Source: Verrucomicrobiota bacterium (GTDB lineage: Bacteria > Verrucomicrobiota > Verrucomicrobiia > Limisphaerales > JADLHS01). From it: a DNA stretch of 47,338 nucleotides. A model generated the notes under the pieces. It was not told the origin of the DNA. It worked only from the letters and a program-made list of their open reading frames with translations, and ran no database searches. The position numbers were made by a program, and so were the translations under genes. Shown here piece by piece: positions 16,788 to 25,263 of this stretch; position 1 is the stretch's first letter, and each line of letters starts with the position of its first letter. The stretch is taken from positions 1 through 47,338 of the forward strand of contig JABFSR010000064.1 in assembly GCA_013140495.1 (NCBI GenBank). The letters are read 5' to 3'.

Positions 16788-18656
16788 TCACGGGCGAGTG
16801 TCGGGCACCGCTTCATGCGTATTGAGAAACTCTTTATTCACCTTTGCCAGGTTGATATATTCAGCGACAAACCAATCCGTAAATTCCTTCACGTCCTTGA
16901 AATCACGAGCCCTTAACATATACCCAGCTTTTTGCCGGACAGCATTGAAGACCGGCTCATTGTAATTCAAGCCAGAATTGGTGACTAACTGGCTCAATTT
17001 GACCCGATAAATCAGAGTCCTAATAGCTTCCATGGATGGCGTGGTGGGTTTCTGAGCGACAAACTCACGGGCCAGTTGCATGGTTGTCAGGGGTCGATTG
17101 CCTTCAATAAACAAATCTTTGGGCAGTTTTCCCTTATTCGGGTCCGTCAACCAGGAGATGATCTGCTCTGATTTTTCCAACTTAATGAATTCGTTAAGAT
17201 GTTCTTCGTTCATCTTGGCGATGACCGGCTTGGCCAAAGCAATCGGCTTTCCACCCAACCTGGTATCTGCGGTTTCCCGCCCGAAGTGCTCAATGATGCT
17301 GACCATGAGTTGCCAAGCCCTTTGCTCTCTGAAATAACGGCTCAACTGTGGCCGGGCCGATTCCGGGATTAGTTTTCCGGAATTAATCAAATCACGAATG
17401 GCTTGGTCATTATCCGGATTTTCCAAATCGCGCGTATTTCTTACTTCGCCGCGCTGAGAGCCAAATGTCTTTTCATTCACCATAGCCAGAATATTTTGGG
17501 CATGGCTGGCTCCGCGCTGAACGACAATGGCATGCTCTGGATAGGTCACTGCCAATTCTCGCAATTCCTTGGCCAGGGCCTCATCGCGCTGTTTCTCAGA
17601 TTCATTTTTCAATTGATAAGTAATAACTTTCTGTTCCACGAAAGCTTTCTCATCCCCTTGTCTCAAGGCATTCATCGCCTGCTCATCAGCGGCTACTGCC
17701 TGGGCCGCTAATGACAAGCTTTCTGCATCCGCGTTCTCAAATACAAACTTTACGCCGGGAAATGCCTCGGTTGAGACATTGTCTCGTTTAGCCGCTTCAA
17801 GGCCGATCTGATCCCAGGTCAAGAAATCTTTTTGTATCTTCCAGGCCCTATCATCTGACTGCCGGGCTGCTTGTTGAGCTTGGAATGCATTCTGGGTCGC
17901 AAGCTGCAAACTATCGGAGAAGAGATCATTCGAGTTGGTTGTTGAGAACACTGTTTCCGGGGCACTCTCAAAGACAACGAGCACGTTTTCATGTTTAGCC
18001 GCAATTTTTTCCACAAGATCAGCGAACATCGCATTGCGATATTCCGCATGAGGGCTAAAGAACCAATTGACCGTTGGCGGCTGGCTGGATTTGACCGTCG
18101 TCTTGTAGAGCGGCTGCGAACGGGCCACCATGAAGTCGTTGAGCCCTTCAACGTTCTTAATTTCTCCCTTGTCTAAAGCGCTTTGCGATTCCAATCGAAG
18201 AGCGTCAAGATCAGCTGTCTGACGGCCTTTGACGGCCAACATGTGTTTTATTGTCCATAAACTCGAAAGGACAGTGTTGATGTGGGCTAATTCATTACTA
18301 AAATTACTTCTTGTTGCCGCCATGTTCGCAAATTGGATCGGTGCTTGTGCCATAGCGACGGGCGCGGTTTGTTCAGCAGCATGCACAGCGACAGCGGCAA
18401 TAGTGACCCCCAGCGCGACTTGTTTGACTGTAGCCTCGGCGATACCTTTCATTCCACGTAAAACTAATAGGAATTTGCTTTCTGATGCTGCGCGTTCCGG
18501 GAGAATTGTTTTTGCGCCGGGTTCATTTGCAGCGACTTTGCGCCTGAGCGTTTTGAGCGTCAACAGCAGATGTCCACGACTGTAGCGCAGGGCAAAGCCG
18601 GACGACTTACTCAAAAAACTTTTGCTCGAACCCCACAACCCAGTTACAATCCTCAT
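16788..18656 (-). CDS. Probable TraB/ChaN/EreA-like fold protein, low GC
   Basis: A 622-residue protein from ATG 18656 (MRIVTGLWGS). A longer frame to 18824 would overlap the lipoprotein gene. There is a basic N-terminus with a hydrophobic segment near residues 62-95. The middle resembles the TraB/ChaN/erythromycin-esterase superfamily: NWFFSPHAEYRNAMFADL (about 197-214), then VLVVFESAPE (about 225-234), and a distal RDEALAKELREL (about 357-368) followed by AIVVQRGASHAQNI (about 376-389). These parallel the family's GExH, E and RNxxMA...GAxH motifs. The assignment is from pattern only. The 60-base lines counted in this gene had 35-60% GC, against 70% in one line of the neighbouring sulfatase. 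Confidence 0.7.
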   Translation of the reverse strand: MRIVTGLWGSSKSFLSKSSGFALRYSRGHLLLTLKTLRRKVAANEPGAKTILPERAASESKFLLVLRGMKGIAEATVKQVALGVTIAAVAVHAAEQTAPVAMAQAPIQFANMAATRSNFSNELAHINTVLSSLWTIKHMLAVKGRQTADLDALRLESQSALDKGEIKNVEGLNDFMVARSQPLYKTTVKSSQPPTVNWFFSPHAEYRNAMFADLVEKIAAKHENVLVVFESAPETVFSTTNSNDLFSDSLQLATQNAFQAQQAARQSDDRAWKIQKDFLTWDQIGLEAAKRDNVSTEAFPGVKFVFENADAESLSLAAQAVAADEQAMNALRQGDEKAFVEQKVITYQLKNESEKQRDEALAKELRELAVTYPEHAIVVQRGASHAQNILAMVNEKTFGSQRGEVRNTRDLENPDNDQAIRDLINSGKLIPESARPQLSRYFREQRAWQLMVSIIEHFGRETADTRLGGKPIALAKPVIAKMNEEHLNEFIKLEKSEQIISWLTDPNKGKLPKDLFIEGNRPLTTMQLAREFVAQKPTTPSMEAIRTLIYRVKLSQLVTNSGLNYNEPVFNAVRQKAGYMLRARDFKDVKEFTDWFVAEYINLAKVNKEFLNTHEAVPDTRP

Positions 18657-18690
18657 AGGGTGATGAAAGTAAGTGCAATTCTTGAGGGCG

Positions 18691-19221
18691 CTAATGTTTG
18701 CCTTTGCGCCACTGGTTTTCTTGCGTGTATGCCCCAACATCCGTGATTCCAAGTTCAGCATCTTTCCAAAATAGTTGATACACGCGGCCGGCTTTGACAT
18801 CGCCTTCAAGTTTCCGCATGGCATAGTGGTCCAATGTTTTGGACCACCACGAATTTCCAGTAGTCCTCTCCACCATCTTGACGCGCTTCCAAATTACGAC
18901 GCTGACGATAAGTTGATGATGTCCTGGGAGAAGTTCGATTTGCGGGGCCCCCCATTTCTTGCCATCGACACGCTCTATAGCAATTTCCAATAGGTTGTCT
19001 GAAGTGATAAACGCGACCTGCTCGGGTGGCAGTCTTTTTCCAGAGTGGAGATGCGTAGTGACGCACGAAGCACCGAGCACCAGGAGCAGCCCAAGGGCGA
19101 GAACCAACCGGAGTAGGGCGACGCCTCTTTTCAGATTCTGTTTCTGATGAACATCTCGGAAAAGTACTTTTCGTAGTTGGGTTGATGGTGGCAGTTTGAT
19201 TTTCGGTATGGATGGATTCAT
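18691..19221 (-). CDS. Putative lipoprotein with shared N-terminal leader
   Basis: A 176-residue protein. The start at 19221 is supported by a strong AAGGAG seven bases or so upstream. It begins with the leader [18 protein letters not shown], which is shared with neighbouring genes, then has a hydrophobic segment ending LVLGASC (possible lipobox; the -3 residue is atypical) and a domain of beta strands and charged loops (LLEIAIERVDGKKWG, IELLPGHHQLIVSV). The PGHHQL motif recalls PEGA-like carbohydrate-binding or envelope lipoprotein domains, but I do not assign a function. Confidence 0.75.
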   Translation of the reverse strand: MNPSIPKIKLPPSTQLRKVLFRDVHQKQNLKRGVALLRLVLALGLLLVLGASCVTTHLHSGKRLPPEQVAFITSDNLLEIAIERVDGKKWGAPQIELLPGHHQLIVSVVIWKRVKMVERTTGNSWWSKTLDHYAMRKLEGDVKAGRVYQLFWKDAELGITDVGAYTQENQWRKGKH

Positions 19222-19322
19222 GGCAACTCCTTCCGTTTGTATTTTCATGACGTTTGATCCTTCGTGGTTGCTTGGTTGTCGGGCGTTTCTGGTCTTGATC
19301 TTCGCTTTTCAGGCGGCGATCC
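19159..19322 (-). repeat. Shared 5' leader, copy 1
   Basis: It covers the first 21 codons of the lipoprotein gene (18691-19221) and about 100 bases upstream. It aligns with 20116-20285 through the coding leader, the Shine-Dalgarno region and the upstream tract (on the plus strand CGTTTGTATT, TGACGTTT and GCTTTTCAGGC or close variants in both). Confidence 0.8.
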
Positions 19323-19395
19323 ATGGCAGTCCCTATTCGTAGCGGTCGTATGTCCCATGTGCTTTCTTGAGTGCGTGGGTCGGTGCATACTTATC

Positions 19396-20178
19396 TTATT
19401 CTCTCAACAAGTCCGACAAATCACTCCTCCCGACGGCGACGGCCAATTCTCTAGCGGACAGAGTTCTTCCCGAACGTTCAATCGTGGCCGACCTGTTTCC
19501 TCCATTTTTCAGTAAGAATTCAACTGCTTCCTTTGTACCGGTTAGGATTGCGGAGTGAAGCGGGGTACCTTTGCCCTCAGCGTGAGCATTGACGTCGGCA
19601 CCCCGATCGACAAGCATCACCATTATGCTCAACTGGCTCTTGACCGGAGACTCCGGGATTCTAAAGCGGGCTGTAGTATGCATATCGCCCTTATCGGTGG
19701 TAATTGCAACCTCGACTCCACCGGATCCCAGTTCACTGATGCTCGCTCCTTCAGGAAGATGCCATTGAGATGCCATATGAAGAGGCGTAATGCCATTAGT
19801 AGCCTTGGCGTTCACATCCGCACCGCTCTTTATGAGATAGGCTACGATAGGAACATAGTCGACAAGCGGTCGCCAGTAACCCTCTGACCCCGGACAAGCA
19901 GCCCGATGCAGAGGAGTAAAACCCGAGTGCTTTTCTTGGGCATTAACAAGAGCAGCATTTGTGGTGAGCCAGTATCGAATTGCATTTAAGTTCCCCATTG
20001 CTGCGGATGCGTGGATGTCTTGCGCAGGTGATTTCGTGCCCACGGGCTTGGAGGAACTTGCACAGCCGATCGTGAATGTGGTGCAAGCGGCCAAGACAAC
20101 GATAAGGGAACCTCCGAAGACTACTTTTTGGAGTTGTGTTGATGGCTTCAGTTCGGTTTTCGGTGTGGATGGTTTCAT
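19396..20178 (-). CDS. Ankyrin-repeat lipoprotein-like protein
   Basis: A 260-residue protein from ATG 20178, preceded by a GAGAGGA motif. The N-terminal leader MKPSTPKTELKPSTQLQKV matches other genes in this cluster. It is followed by a hydrophobic stretch (SLIVVLAACTTFTIGCASSS) with two candidate lipobox cysteines. Ankyrin repeats occupy about residues 60-250: GFTPLHRAA, GADVNAKATNGITPLHMAS, GADVNAHAEGKGTPLHSA and AVEFLLKNGGN. It is probably an envelope-anchored protein-interaction module; its partner is unknown. Confidence 0.88.
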   Translation of the reverse strand: MKPSTPKTELKPSTQLQKVVFGGSLIVVLAACTTFTIGCASSSKPVGTKSPAQDIHASAAMGNLNAIRYWLTTNAALVNAQEKHSGFTPLHRAACPGSEGYWRPLVDYVPIVAYLIKSGADVNAKATNGITPLHMASQWHLPEGASISELGSGGVEVAITTDKGDMHTTARFRIPESPVKSQLSIMVMLVDRGADVNAHAEGKGTPLHSAILTGTKEAVEFLLKNGGNRSATIERSGRTLSARELAVAVGRSDLSDLLRE

Positions 20179-20285
20179 GGCAATTCCTCTCGTTTGTATT
20201 CTTCTGACGTTTATTTCTTTGTCGTTGGTTCGTTTTCGGTCGTTTCTGATTTTGGCTTCGTTTTTCAGGCACCCGGCAACTGCGC
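20116..20285 (-). repeat. Shared 5' leader, copy 2
   Basis: Leader codons of the ankyrin gene plus about 107 upstream bases, homologous to 19159-19322. The best-kept plus-strand blocks are GTTGATGG, TTTTCGGT and ATGGTTTCATGGCAA. Confidence 0.8.
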
Positions 20286-20427
20286 ATCCGATGTCGGGCA
20301 AAATTTGTTTGTATCGGGCCAGGTTGGTGGATCAAGTTGATCAAACCAATTGCCCCCGCGTTGCGCCGTCTGCCCTTCCGCGCCGCTTCATGTGTGAATA
20401 TCAAGAACCGACCCAAAACCGACCACG

Positions 20428-20616
20428 TTACTTGCTTAGAGCATTGATTCCTTTGTACGCGGTGTAGCCACCGACGACCAAGGCCCCGAACAAAATGACC
20501 TTTGGCCAGTCGGTATCGGTTCTCCATCCTGTTCCGATTGCGATGCCGAGTATGACGGTAATCACCCCAGTAATGATGTCGCGAACCGCATCAGACCGTT
20601 TGTTCTGTTGTGCCAT
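20428..20616 (-). CDS. Small two-helix membrane protein
   Basis: A 62-residue protein (MAQQNKRSDAVRDIITG). It has a charged N-terminus, a first helix (ITGVITVILGIAIGTG), a short polar loop (WRTDTDWPK) and a second helix (VILFGALVVGGYTAY). An AAGGA motif lies about eight bases upstream. The clean membrane pattern and the ribosome-binding site support a real gene; the function is unknown. It sits between the ankyrin and frameshifted lipoprotein genes, all on the minus strand. Confidence 0.75.
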   Translation of the reverse strand: MAQQNKRSDAVRDIITGVITVILGIAIGTGWRTDTDWPKVILFGALVVGGYTAYKGINALSK

Positions 20617-20647
20617 ATGTGGTGTTCCTTTTATTTCAACGCCAGTG

Positions 20648-20743
20648 GTGAGTAACCGACGACGAGAGGAGAGGTGAAGCGCACGAGGCGCTCACGATCT
20701 TCCAGCCGGTTTTGAGCGGAGAAGCGGGGCACCGGTTACGCAC
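20648..20743. other. Structured intergenic region
   Basis: An outer inverted repeat (GTGAGTAACCG, 20648-20658, against CGGTTACGCAC, 20733-20743; 10 of 11) encloses a hairpin at 20674-20695 (an 8-base-pair stem with one bulge and a 5-base loop). There is no T-run, so it is not a standard terminator. It could be a structured 3' or 5' untranslated RNA. Confidence 0.4.
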
Positions 20744-20806
20744 TCGACCAATTTTGTTAGGCCGGATCTCGTTCATGCTGGTCCTTCTCACTGCCAATGG
20801 ATTCTA

Positions 20807-21593
20807 TCAGCGTTTTGACACCAATCTTTGCCGAATTTCTTTCAACCCAGCGTCGTTCGGATCGATCGAAAGACCTTCGTCCGCCAATTGCAACGCATCT
20901 GCGAGCTGTCCCATTTGCTCCCGAAGGCTTGCCAGTCGCTTTAATCTCGCAACTTGCGCCGCCCGCCGATCGGAATCGGATAGTGATTTGCCGCCTTCTA
21001 GCATTGTGAATGAGCTTAGAAATCGTCTAAAGGTCGGCTCTGCCGTCTGGAAGTCGCGCTTTGAAGTGGCGTTCAAGGCGATGGAGTAATTAAGACCGTT
21101 GTTGACGTACTGGACAATCTCCTGCTCCAATCCTGAGCCAGACCCGCTCAAAACCGCCGCCTGTATCTCCGCGACCTTCTCCTTTCGGGCAGACCACCTG
21201 ATATTTGGGAACCTAGGCTGAAGTGCAGTCGTGATCTTGCCCTGCACCTCTGCAAATAGATCATCCAGCGGAGACAGACGGGGTCGTGGTTGGTCCGACA
21301 ATGACGCGGATGTTGACGTCCGCTCGTTTTGGTTCGATGAACTCCACTTTTGACCGGATTGTCTCACTTGGAAAGTCCTTTTGTATCCACCCGCTTGGAG
21401 GAAATGCTGCGAAATAGCCGTTCTTGTCACTGTAAGTCCGGGGAGCTTGAGGGATCTCGGCGGCAGGTGGCGTGGATGACGAGGCCGGTTTGTTTGTAAT
21501 GCTCTGGTCGCCGCACGACACAAAGAGGGAGACTGCGAACAACAGAATGCACTGGTGGGGTTGCAGTTTGGTTCTCGGTGTTGATGGTTTCAT
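20807..21593 (-). pseudogene. Lipoprotein gene with +1 frameshift
   Basis: The 5' part (21593 to about 21261) encodes a shortened leader MKPSTPRTKLQP, a lipoprotein signal ending LFVSCGD, and a PsbP-like segment (YSDKNGYFAAFPPSGW) up to a premature stop. The 3' part continues one base out of phase (RPRLSPLDDLFAEVQ) for about 160 more codons, with helical charged sequence and a TPR-like end (ALQLADEGLSIDPND). The phase change is near the run of four G/C at 21280-21283. Either a real pseudogene or an indel error; the intact product would be about 262 residues. Confidence 0.75.
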
Positions 21594-21620
21594 TGCGGCT
21601 TCTTCGGTTGGTGTTATTGT
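21556..21620 (-). repeat. Shared 5' leader, partial copy 3
   Basis: It holds the start of the frameshifted lipoprotein gene. The first nine codons match copy 2 (MKPSTPRTK against MKPSTPKTE), then similarity is lost after LQP. Upstream similarity is weak but visible (plus-strand TTCGGTTGGTGTTATTGTGAC). Confidence 0.6.
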
Positions 21621-21679
21621 GACTATCTTCCTGCGCGCTTGACCGAGTCAATAAGAATAACAAGCTTTTTCCCCACCGG

Positions 21680-21785
21680 TTATTTTTGGTTGAACTTGGT
21701 GGCGAAGCGGAACATCTCGACGTAGTGGCCGTCATTCTTCTCCTGGTCCTGGTGATAAGGCTCATTGAGATTCTTCAGCGTCTCC
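21680..21785 (-). pseudogene. Fragment of PIG-L gene 3' end
   Basis: It matches the last 35 codons of the PIG-L gene (22889-22994) in the same orientation: about 95 of 106 bases, with only three differences in the first 73. It encodes [20 protein letters not shown] and ends with the same FNQK and stop. No catalytic part is present. It lies directly after the prepilin gene, so the prepilin is flanked by two copies of the PIG-L tail. Confidence 0.9.
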
Positions 21786-21807
21786 GAAATCCCGGTGTCC
21801 CCGCCAC

Positions 21808-22685
21808 TCAATCCTCCATGTACCAGAAAGTGTGGACCATCTTGCTGCTGCGCATCTCCCACAGCTTCTTGAAAGGCACGCGTTCAGCATGTCCATCCAG
21901 CAGCGCGACGTTTGCGCCGTTGTTGTGTACGGTGGGCCGGCCGTTGTTGAACGGAAATTCGGTGGTAAATACTGCATCCATGCTATCCATCAATCCGTCG
22001 CGATTGACGTCCCTGTCAAAGGTCCAAACGAGTGGGGAGTAAAGTAGTGCGTTACGGTATCCATGTACATCATGGCATCAACGGGCTTTTTGATGCGCGA
22101 CGCTTTCAGAGGCTTGACCTCTCCGCCGTAGTAAAACGGCCCGGTGAGCGGGTTGCCAAAGGCACCGTAATAGACCCCGACCCAGCAATTCCAAGTATTC
22201 TTGTCAAACGTTGTGGTGATCGTGAATGGAGGCGGCCCAAAGCTGCCGCCCGGACATTTGCGGGCATCCGTGCCATAGACCAAACTGCCGGGATTTGCGT
22301 CGGACTGCTTCGTGATGTAGGGCGCGAGTTTTTGAAACCAGTACGTCATGGTCGGGGTTGGTGGGAACACATCGCCGAACAGAGGAAGTTTGTTATCGTT
22401 GTCGTTCATGTACATCACCGTGGCGAGACCCCACTGTTTCATGTTGGAAAGGCAGTTGATCGCCTGGGCCTTGGCTTTCGCTTTGCCAAGGGCGGGCAAG
22501 AGCATCGCCGCAAGAATTGCGATGATCGCAATGACCACCAGAAGCTCGATCAGCGTAAATCCGTTGCCAGCTTTTGCCGACGCGCGCCCGTGCCCAAGGC
22601 CACGCAAATTCGTCGATGCTCCAAAAACGGCTTTTTGAAGCTGGGTTGATGGTGGCAGTTTGCCTTTCGGTGCGGCTCGATTCAT
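21808..22685 (-). pseudogene. H-X9-DG type prepilin gene with frameshift and long shared leader
   Basis: The start at 22685 gives the leader [20 protein letters not shown] and a 43-residue pre-sequence before the type II prepilin motif [17 protein letters not shown], followed by [17 protein letters not shown]. After TVTHYFTP the frame is broken near the run of four G/C at 22034-22037. A second frame carries the natural C-terminus ([31 protein letters not shown], the H-X9-DG-like end) to a stop at 21808. It encodes a type II pseudopilin-like secreted or surface fibre protein. The break may be an indel error or decay. Confidence 0.8.
22622..22685 (-). repeat. Shared 5' leader, copy 4
   Basis: Leader codons of the prepilin gene. 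On the plus strand the block GGGTTGATGGTGGCAGTTTG (22643-22662) is identical to copy 1. Upstream similarity stops soon after the ATG. Confidence 0.8.
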
Positions 22686-22888
22686 GGCGGCTTGTTCGCT
22701 TAAGGATTCATCAAGTTGGTCAAGCAAATCGTCCCGCGTTGCACCCGGCTTCCACATTGGAGAAATCCAGCAGATGCCGGTTGGCAAGGGTTCATGGTTC
22801 GCATCGTAAACTTCATCCTCTACCTCGTCCATTGCTTTATGCTTCCTGCCCTGACCCGGGAGGAAACGTTGTGTGTTGTTCCCATTCC

Positions 22889-23713
22889 TTATTTTTGGTT
22901 GAACTCGGTGGCGAAGCGGAACATCTCGACGTAGTGGCCGTCTTTCTTCTCCTGGTCCTGATGATAAAACTCCTTCAACTTCTTCAGAGTGTCCGCATCC
23001 CAGTCAGGACGGTATTTGGTGACGGCGGGCTCAAATTGACTGACCTGTTTGCTGACGGCCTCCACCTTCAGTTCGATTGTGGAATCAATGTTGACGAAGT
23101 AATTGGCGTCGTTGGTGGTCGTGTAGAAGAAGTAAAGGTTCGGCACCACATACGGCTGCAATTTGTCCACGAGCAGGTGCTCGGGATAATAGAGATGAAA
23201 TTCCGCCGCGCGCACGGCGTCAATGGTGTTGAATGCCGCCATGCGATGATCTGTCTTGTGCCAGCGTTCGTAGTACTCGCCGGGGTCCACGGAAAGGATT
23301 GCATCGGGCCGATGTTGACGGATGATCTTTGTGACCTGCCCGCACAACATTTTCGGCGGCACGTACTCCAGCTCACCGTCATCATGGCCGAGCCAGATGA
23401 TGTTCTCCTTGGGAATGCCGAGCACGGCGCAGGAGGCTTCCTCCTCGGCTTTGCGGATGCGCGCCAGCCGTTCGGAGGTCATGTCCTGATCGTAACTTCC
23501 CTTGTTGTCGTTTGTGTAGATCACAACGAAGACGCGATTCCTGTTCTTTGCCAGCAAGGCCATTGTGCCGCCGACGGCGAAGGTGTCATCGTCGGGATGC
23601 GGGGTAAAGATCAGCACGGTTTTGTTCGTGTAGTTTTCGAGTCGCTCGGCAGGTCCGGCGTTCGCGACTGAAACGATCAGAAATGTTGCGAGGAGCAGAA
23701 GTGTGGTTTTCAT
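22889..23713 (-). CDS. Secreted PIG-L/LmbE-family deacetylase
   Basis: A 274-residue protein from ATG 23713 (MKTTLLLLA), with AAGGAA about seven bases upstream and a signal peptide ending VANA. The zinc-binding motif [12 protein letters not shown] is at residues 38-49, and a distal HKTDH supplies the other ligand. The family removes N-acetyl groups from GlcNAc-type sugars. Export is in line with action on extracellular glycans. The gene starts 66 bases after the sulfatase stop and is probably in its operon. Its tail is duplicated at 21680-21785. Confidence 0.93.
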   Translation of the reverse strand: MKTTLLLLATFLIVSVANAGPAERLENYTNKTVLIFTPHPDDDTFAVGGTMALLAKNRNRVFVVIYTNDNKGSYDQDMTSERLARIRKAEEEASCAVLGIPKENIIWLGHDDGELEYVPPKMLCGQVTKIIRQHRPDAILSVDPGEYYERWHKTDHRMAAFNTIDAVRAAEFHLYYPEHLLVDKLQPYVVPNLYFFYTTTNDANYFVNIDSTIELKVEAVSKQVSQFEPAVTKYRPDWDADTLKKLKEFYHQDQEKKDGHYVEMFRFATEFNQK

Positions 23714-23779
23714 TTTGTTTCCTTCGGGATTGGGTTTGAACGTGTCTATTTGCCAACGGCTATGTGCCGGTTTCAAAAG

Positions 23780-25234
23780 TCATTTTGAATTCTCCTTTGC
23801 CGGGTCGCCGCCGAATTGTTGCGCGTAGAGCACCTTGAAAGGATTCTCCTTCGGGCCGACGACGTTTTCGTTTTCCAAACACGGCAAAACTTCCTCCCAC
23901 CATTTGTCGTAGGCTGTTTTCAATTCTTTCACCACCTCTGGATGGGTGGTAGCGACATCGTTCTTCTCGCCCGGGTCGGCTTTGAGATCAAACAGTTCCC
24001 AGCGCTTGCTTCCGTCCTTCGTGTCGCAGACAAGCTGCCAGCGCGTGTTGCGGATGCTGCAATGGAGATATTTTGATTCCGCAGCCTTGCCTCGCTCCCA
24101 GCGCCCCTGATGCGCGACCAATGTGCGATCGGCCCATGTCGAAGCTGGATACTTGAGCAGCGGCACGAGACTGCGACCTTCGACTTGTTTTGCAGTATCG
24201 TCACTCAGTTTCGCGCCGACAATTTCAGCCAGTGTGGGAAACACATCAATGTGCGCAGCCAGCGACGGAATATCCCCGGCTTGCAGCATCCCGGGCCAGC
24301 GCCAGAAAGAAGCCGCGCGCGTCCCACCGATCCAAGGTGTGACCTTTGCGCCGCGCATTCCGGCATTGAATACGTTGATGCCTGCCGTGCCGCCGTTGTC
24401 ATTCATGAAGATGACAAGAGTGTCGCGCTCGATTCCCAAGTCCTTCAACTTCGTCAGCAGTCTGCCCACGTTGTCGTCAATGTTGGCGATCATGCCGAAG
24501 AACTTCGCCGTATTGGTCGGCACCTTGTCGGCGTAAAGCTTTGCGTAGTCGTCCGGGCAATCCAGCGGCGCGTGGGGCGCGTTCGGGGTGATGTAAGCGA
24601 AGAATGGTTTCCGGGCGGCGCTTTGGGTTTCAATCCACTTGAGCGCCTGACCGAAGAAAACATCGGTGCAGTAGCCTTTGGTTCGCTCAAACTTTCCGTT
24701 GTGCAGGATGGCGGGATCAAAATACTTGTTGCCCGGCGCGTCGCCGCAACTGCCGGCATAGGATTGCCCAATGCCGCCAGCGCCGTGGATGAACATTTCG
24801 TCGAAGCCCCGCTTGTCGGGCCAGCGCTCGGGTTCGTCCCCGAGATGCCACTTGCCAAAAATGCCGGTGGAATAACCCGCGGACTTTATGACCTGCGCCA
24901 GCGTCGTTGGCTTGAGGCTCATGCGCTCTCGCTCGAATATGGTGTGCGTGACGCCGGACTTGAATTCATGGCGACCGGTCATCAGCGCGCAACGCGTGGG
25001 GGCACAAGTCGGGCTTACGTGAAAATCTGTGAAGCGCCGGCCTTCGTTATGCAGCCGGTCGAGGTTCGGTGTTTTGAGGATTGGATTGCCGTGGCAGGAA
25101 AAATCGCCGTAGCCCTGGTCGTCGGTGAGGACAATGATGATGTTCGGCTTTGAGCCAAACGCCGGAGCGGCCTCAACGAGCGCTGCCGCAGTTACCAGTA
25201 GTAGGACCACCATCAATTTCAACAGAGATTTCAT
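23780..25234 (-). CDS. Secreted sulfatase (CAPTR motif)
   Basis: A 484-residue protein with signal peptide (MKSLLKLMVVLLLVTAAALVEA). Sulfatase landmarks are PNIIIVLTDDQGYGDFSCHG, formylglycine motif CAPTR (Cys 77) with ALMTGRHEFKSGV, KWHLGDEPERWPDKRGF, NAPHAPLDCPDDY, FMNDNGG and TRAASFWRWPG. The DDQGYGD opening is frequent in exo-acting polysaccharide sulfatases. Spacing to the preceding sulfatase is 29 bases and the PIG-L gene follows, giving a sulfatase-sulfatase-deacetylase unit. Confidence 0.95.
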   Translation of the reverse strand: MKSLLKLMVVLLLVTAAALVEAAPAFGSKPNIIIVLTDDQGYGDFSCHGNPILKTPNLDRLHNEGRRFTDFHVSPTCAPTRCALMTGRHEFKSGVTHTIFERERMSLKPTTLAQVIKSAGYSTGIFGKWHLGDEPERWPDKRGFDEMFIHGAGGIGQSYAGSCGDAPGNKYFDPAILHNGKFERTKGYCTDVFFGQALKWIETQSAARKPFFAYITPNAPHAPLDCPDDYAKLYADKVPTNTAKFFGMIANIDDNVGRLLTKLKDLGIERDTLVIFMNDNGGTAGINVFNAGMRGAKVTPWIGGTRAASFWRWPGMLQAGDIPSLAAHIDVFPTLAEIVGAKLSDDTAKQVEGRSLVPLLKYPASTWADRTLVAHQGRWERGKAAESKYLHCSIRNTRWQLVCDTKDGSKRWELFDLKADPGEKNDVATTHPEVVKELKTAYDKWWEEVLPCLENENVVGPKENPFKVLYAQQFGGDPAKENSK

Positions 25235-25263
25235 GATTGAATTGGAGGCGAAACCTGCTGGAG

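Noticed and set aside
15635..16825. 396-codon plus-strand frame opposite the second sulfatase
   Set aside because: Sulfatase motifs are on the minus strand; the plus frame is Arg/His-rich with no recognisable domain.
18656..18824. N-terminal extension of the TraB-like protein
   Set aside because: It would overlap the lipoprotein gene's 3' end by 134 bases, and the extra 56 residues have no signal or domain character.
12048..20765. Integron attC sites / gene cassettes
   Set aside because: GTTAGGT and GTTAGGC cores occur, but no RYYYAAC partner lies at 60-140 bases, no integrase is present and several genes have their own upstream signals.
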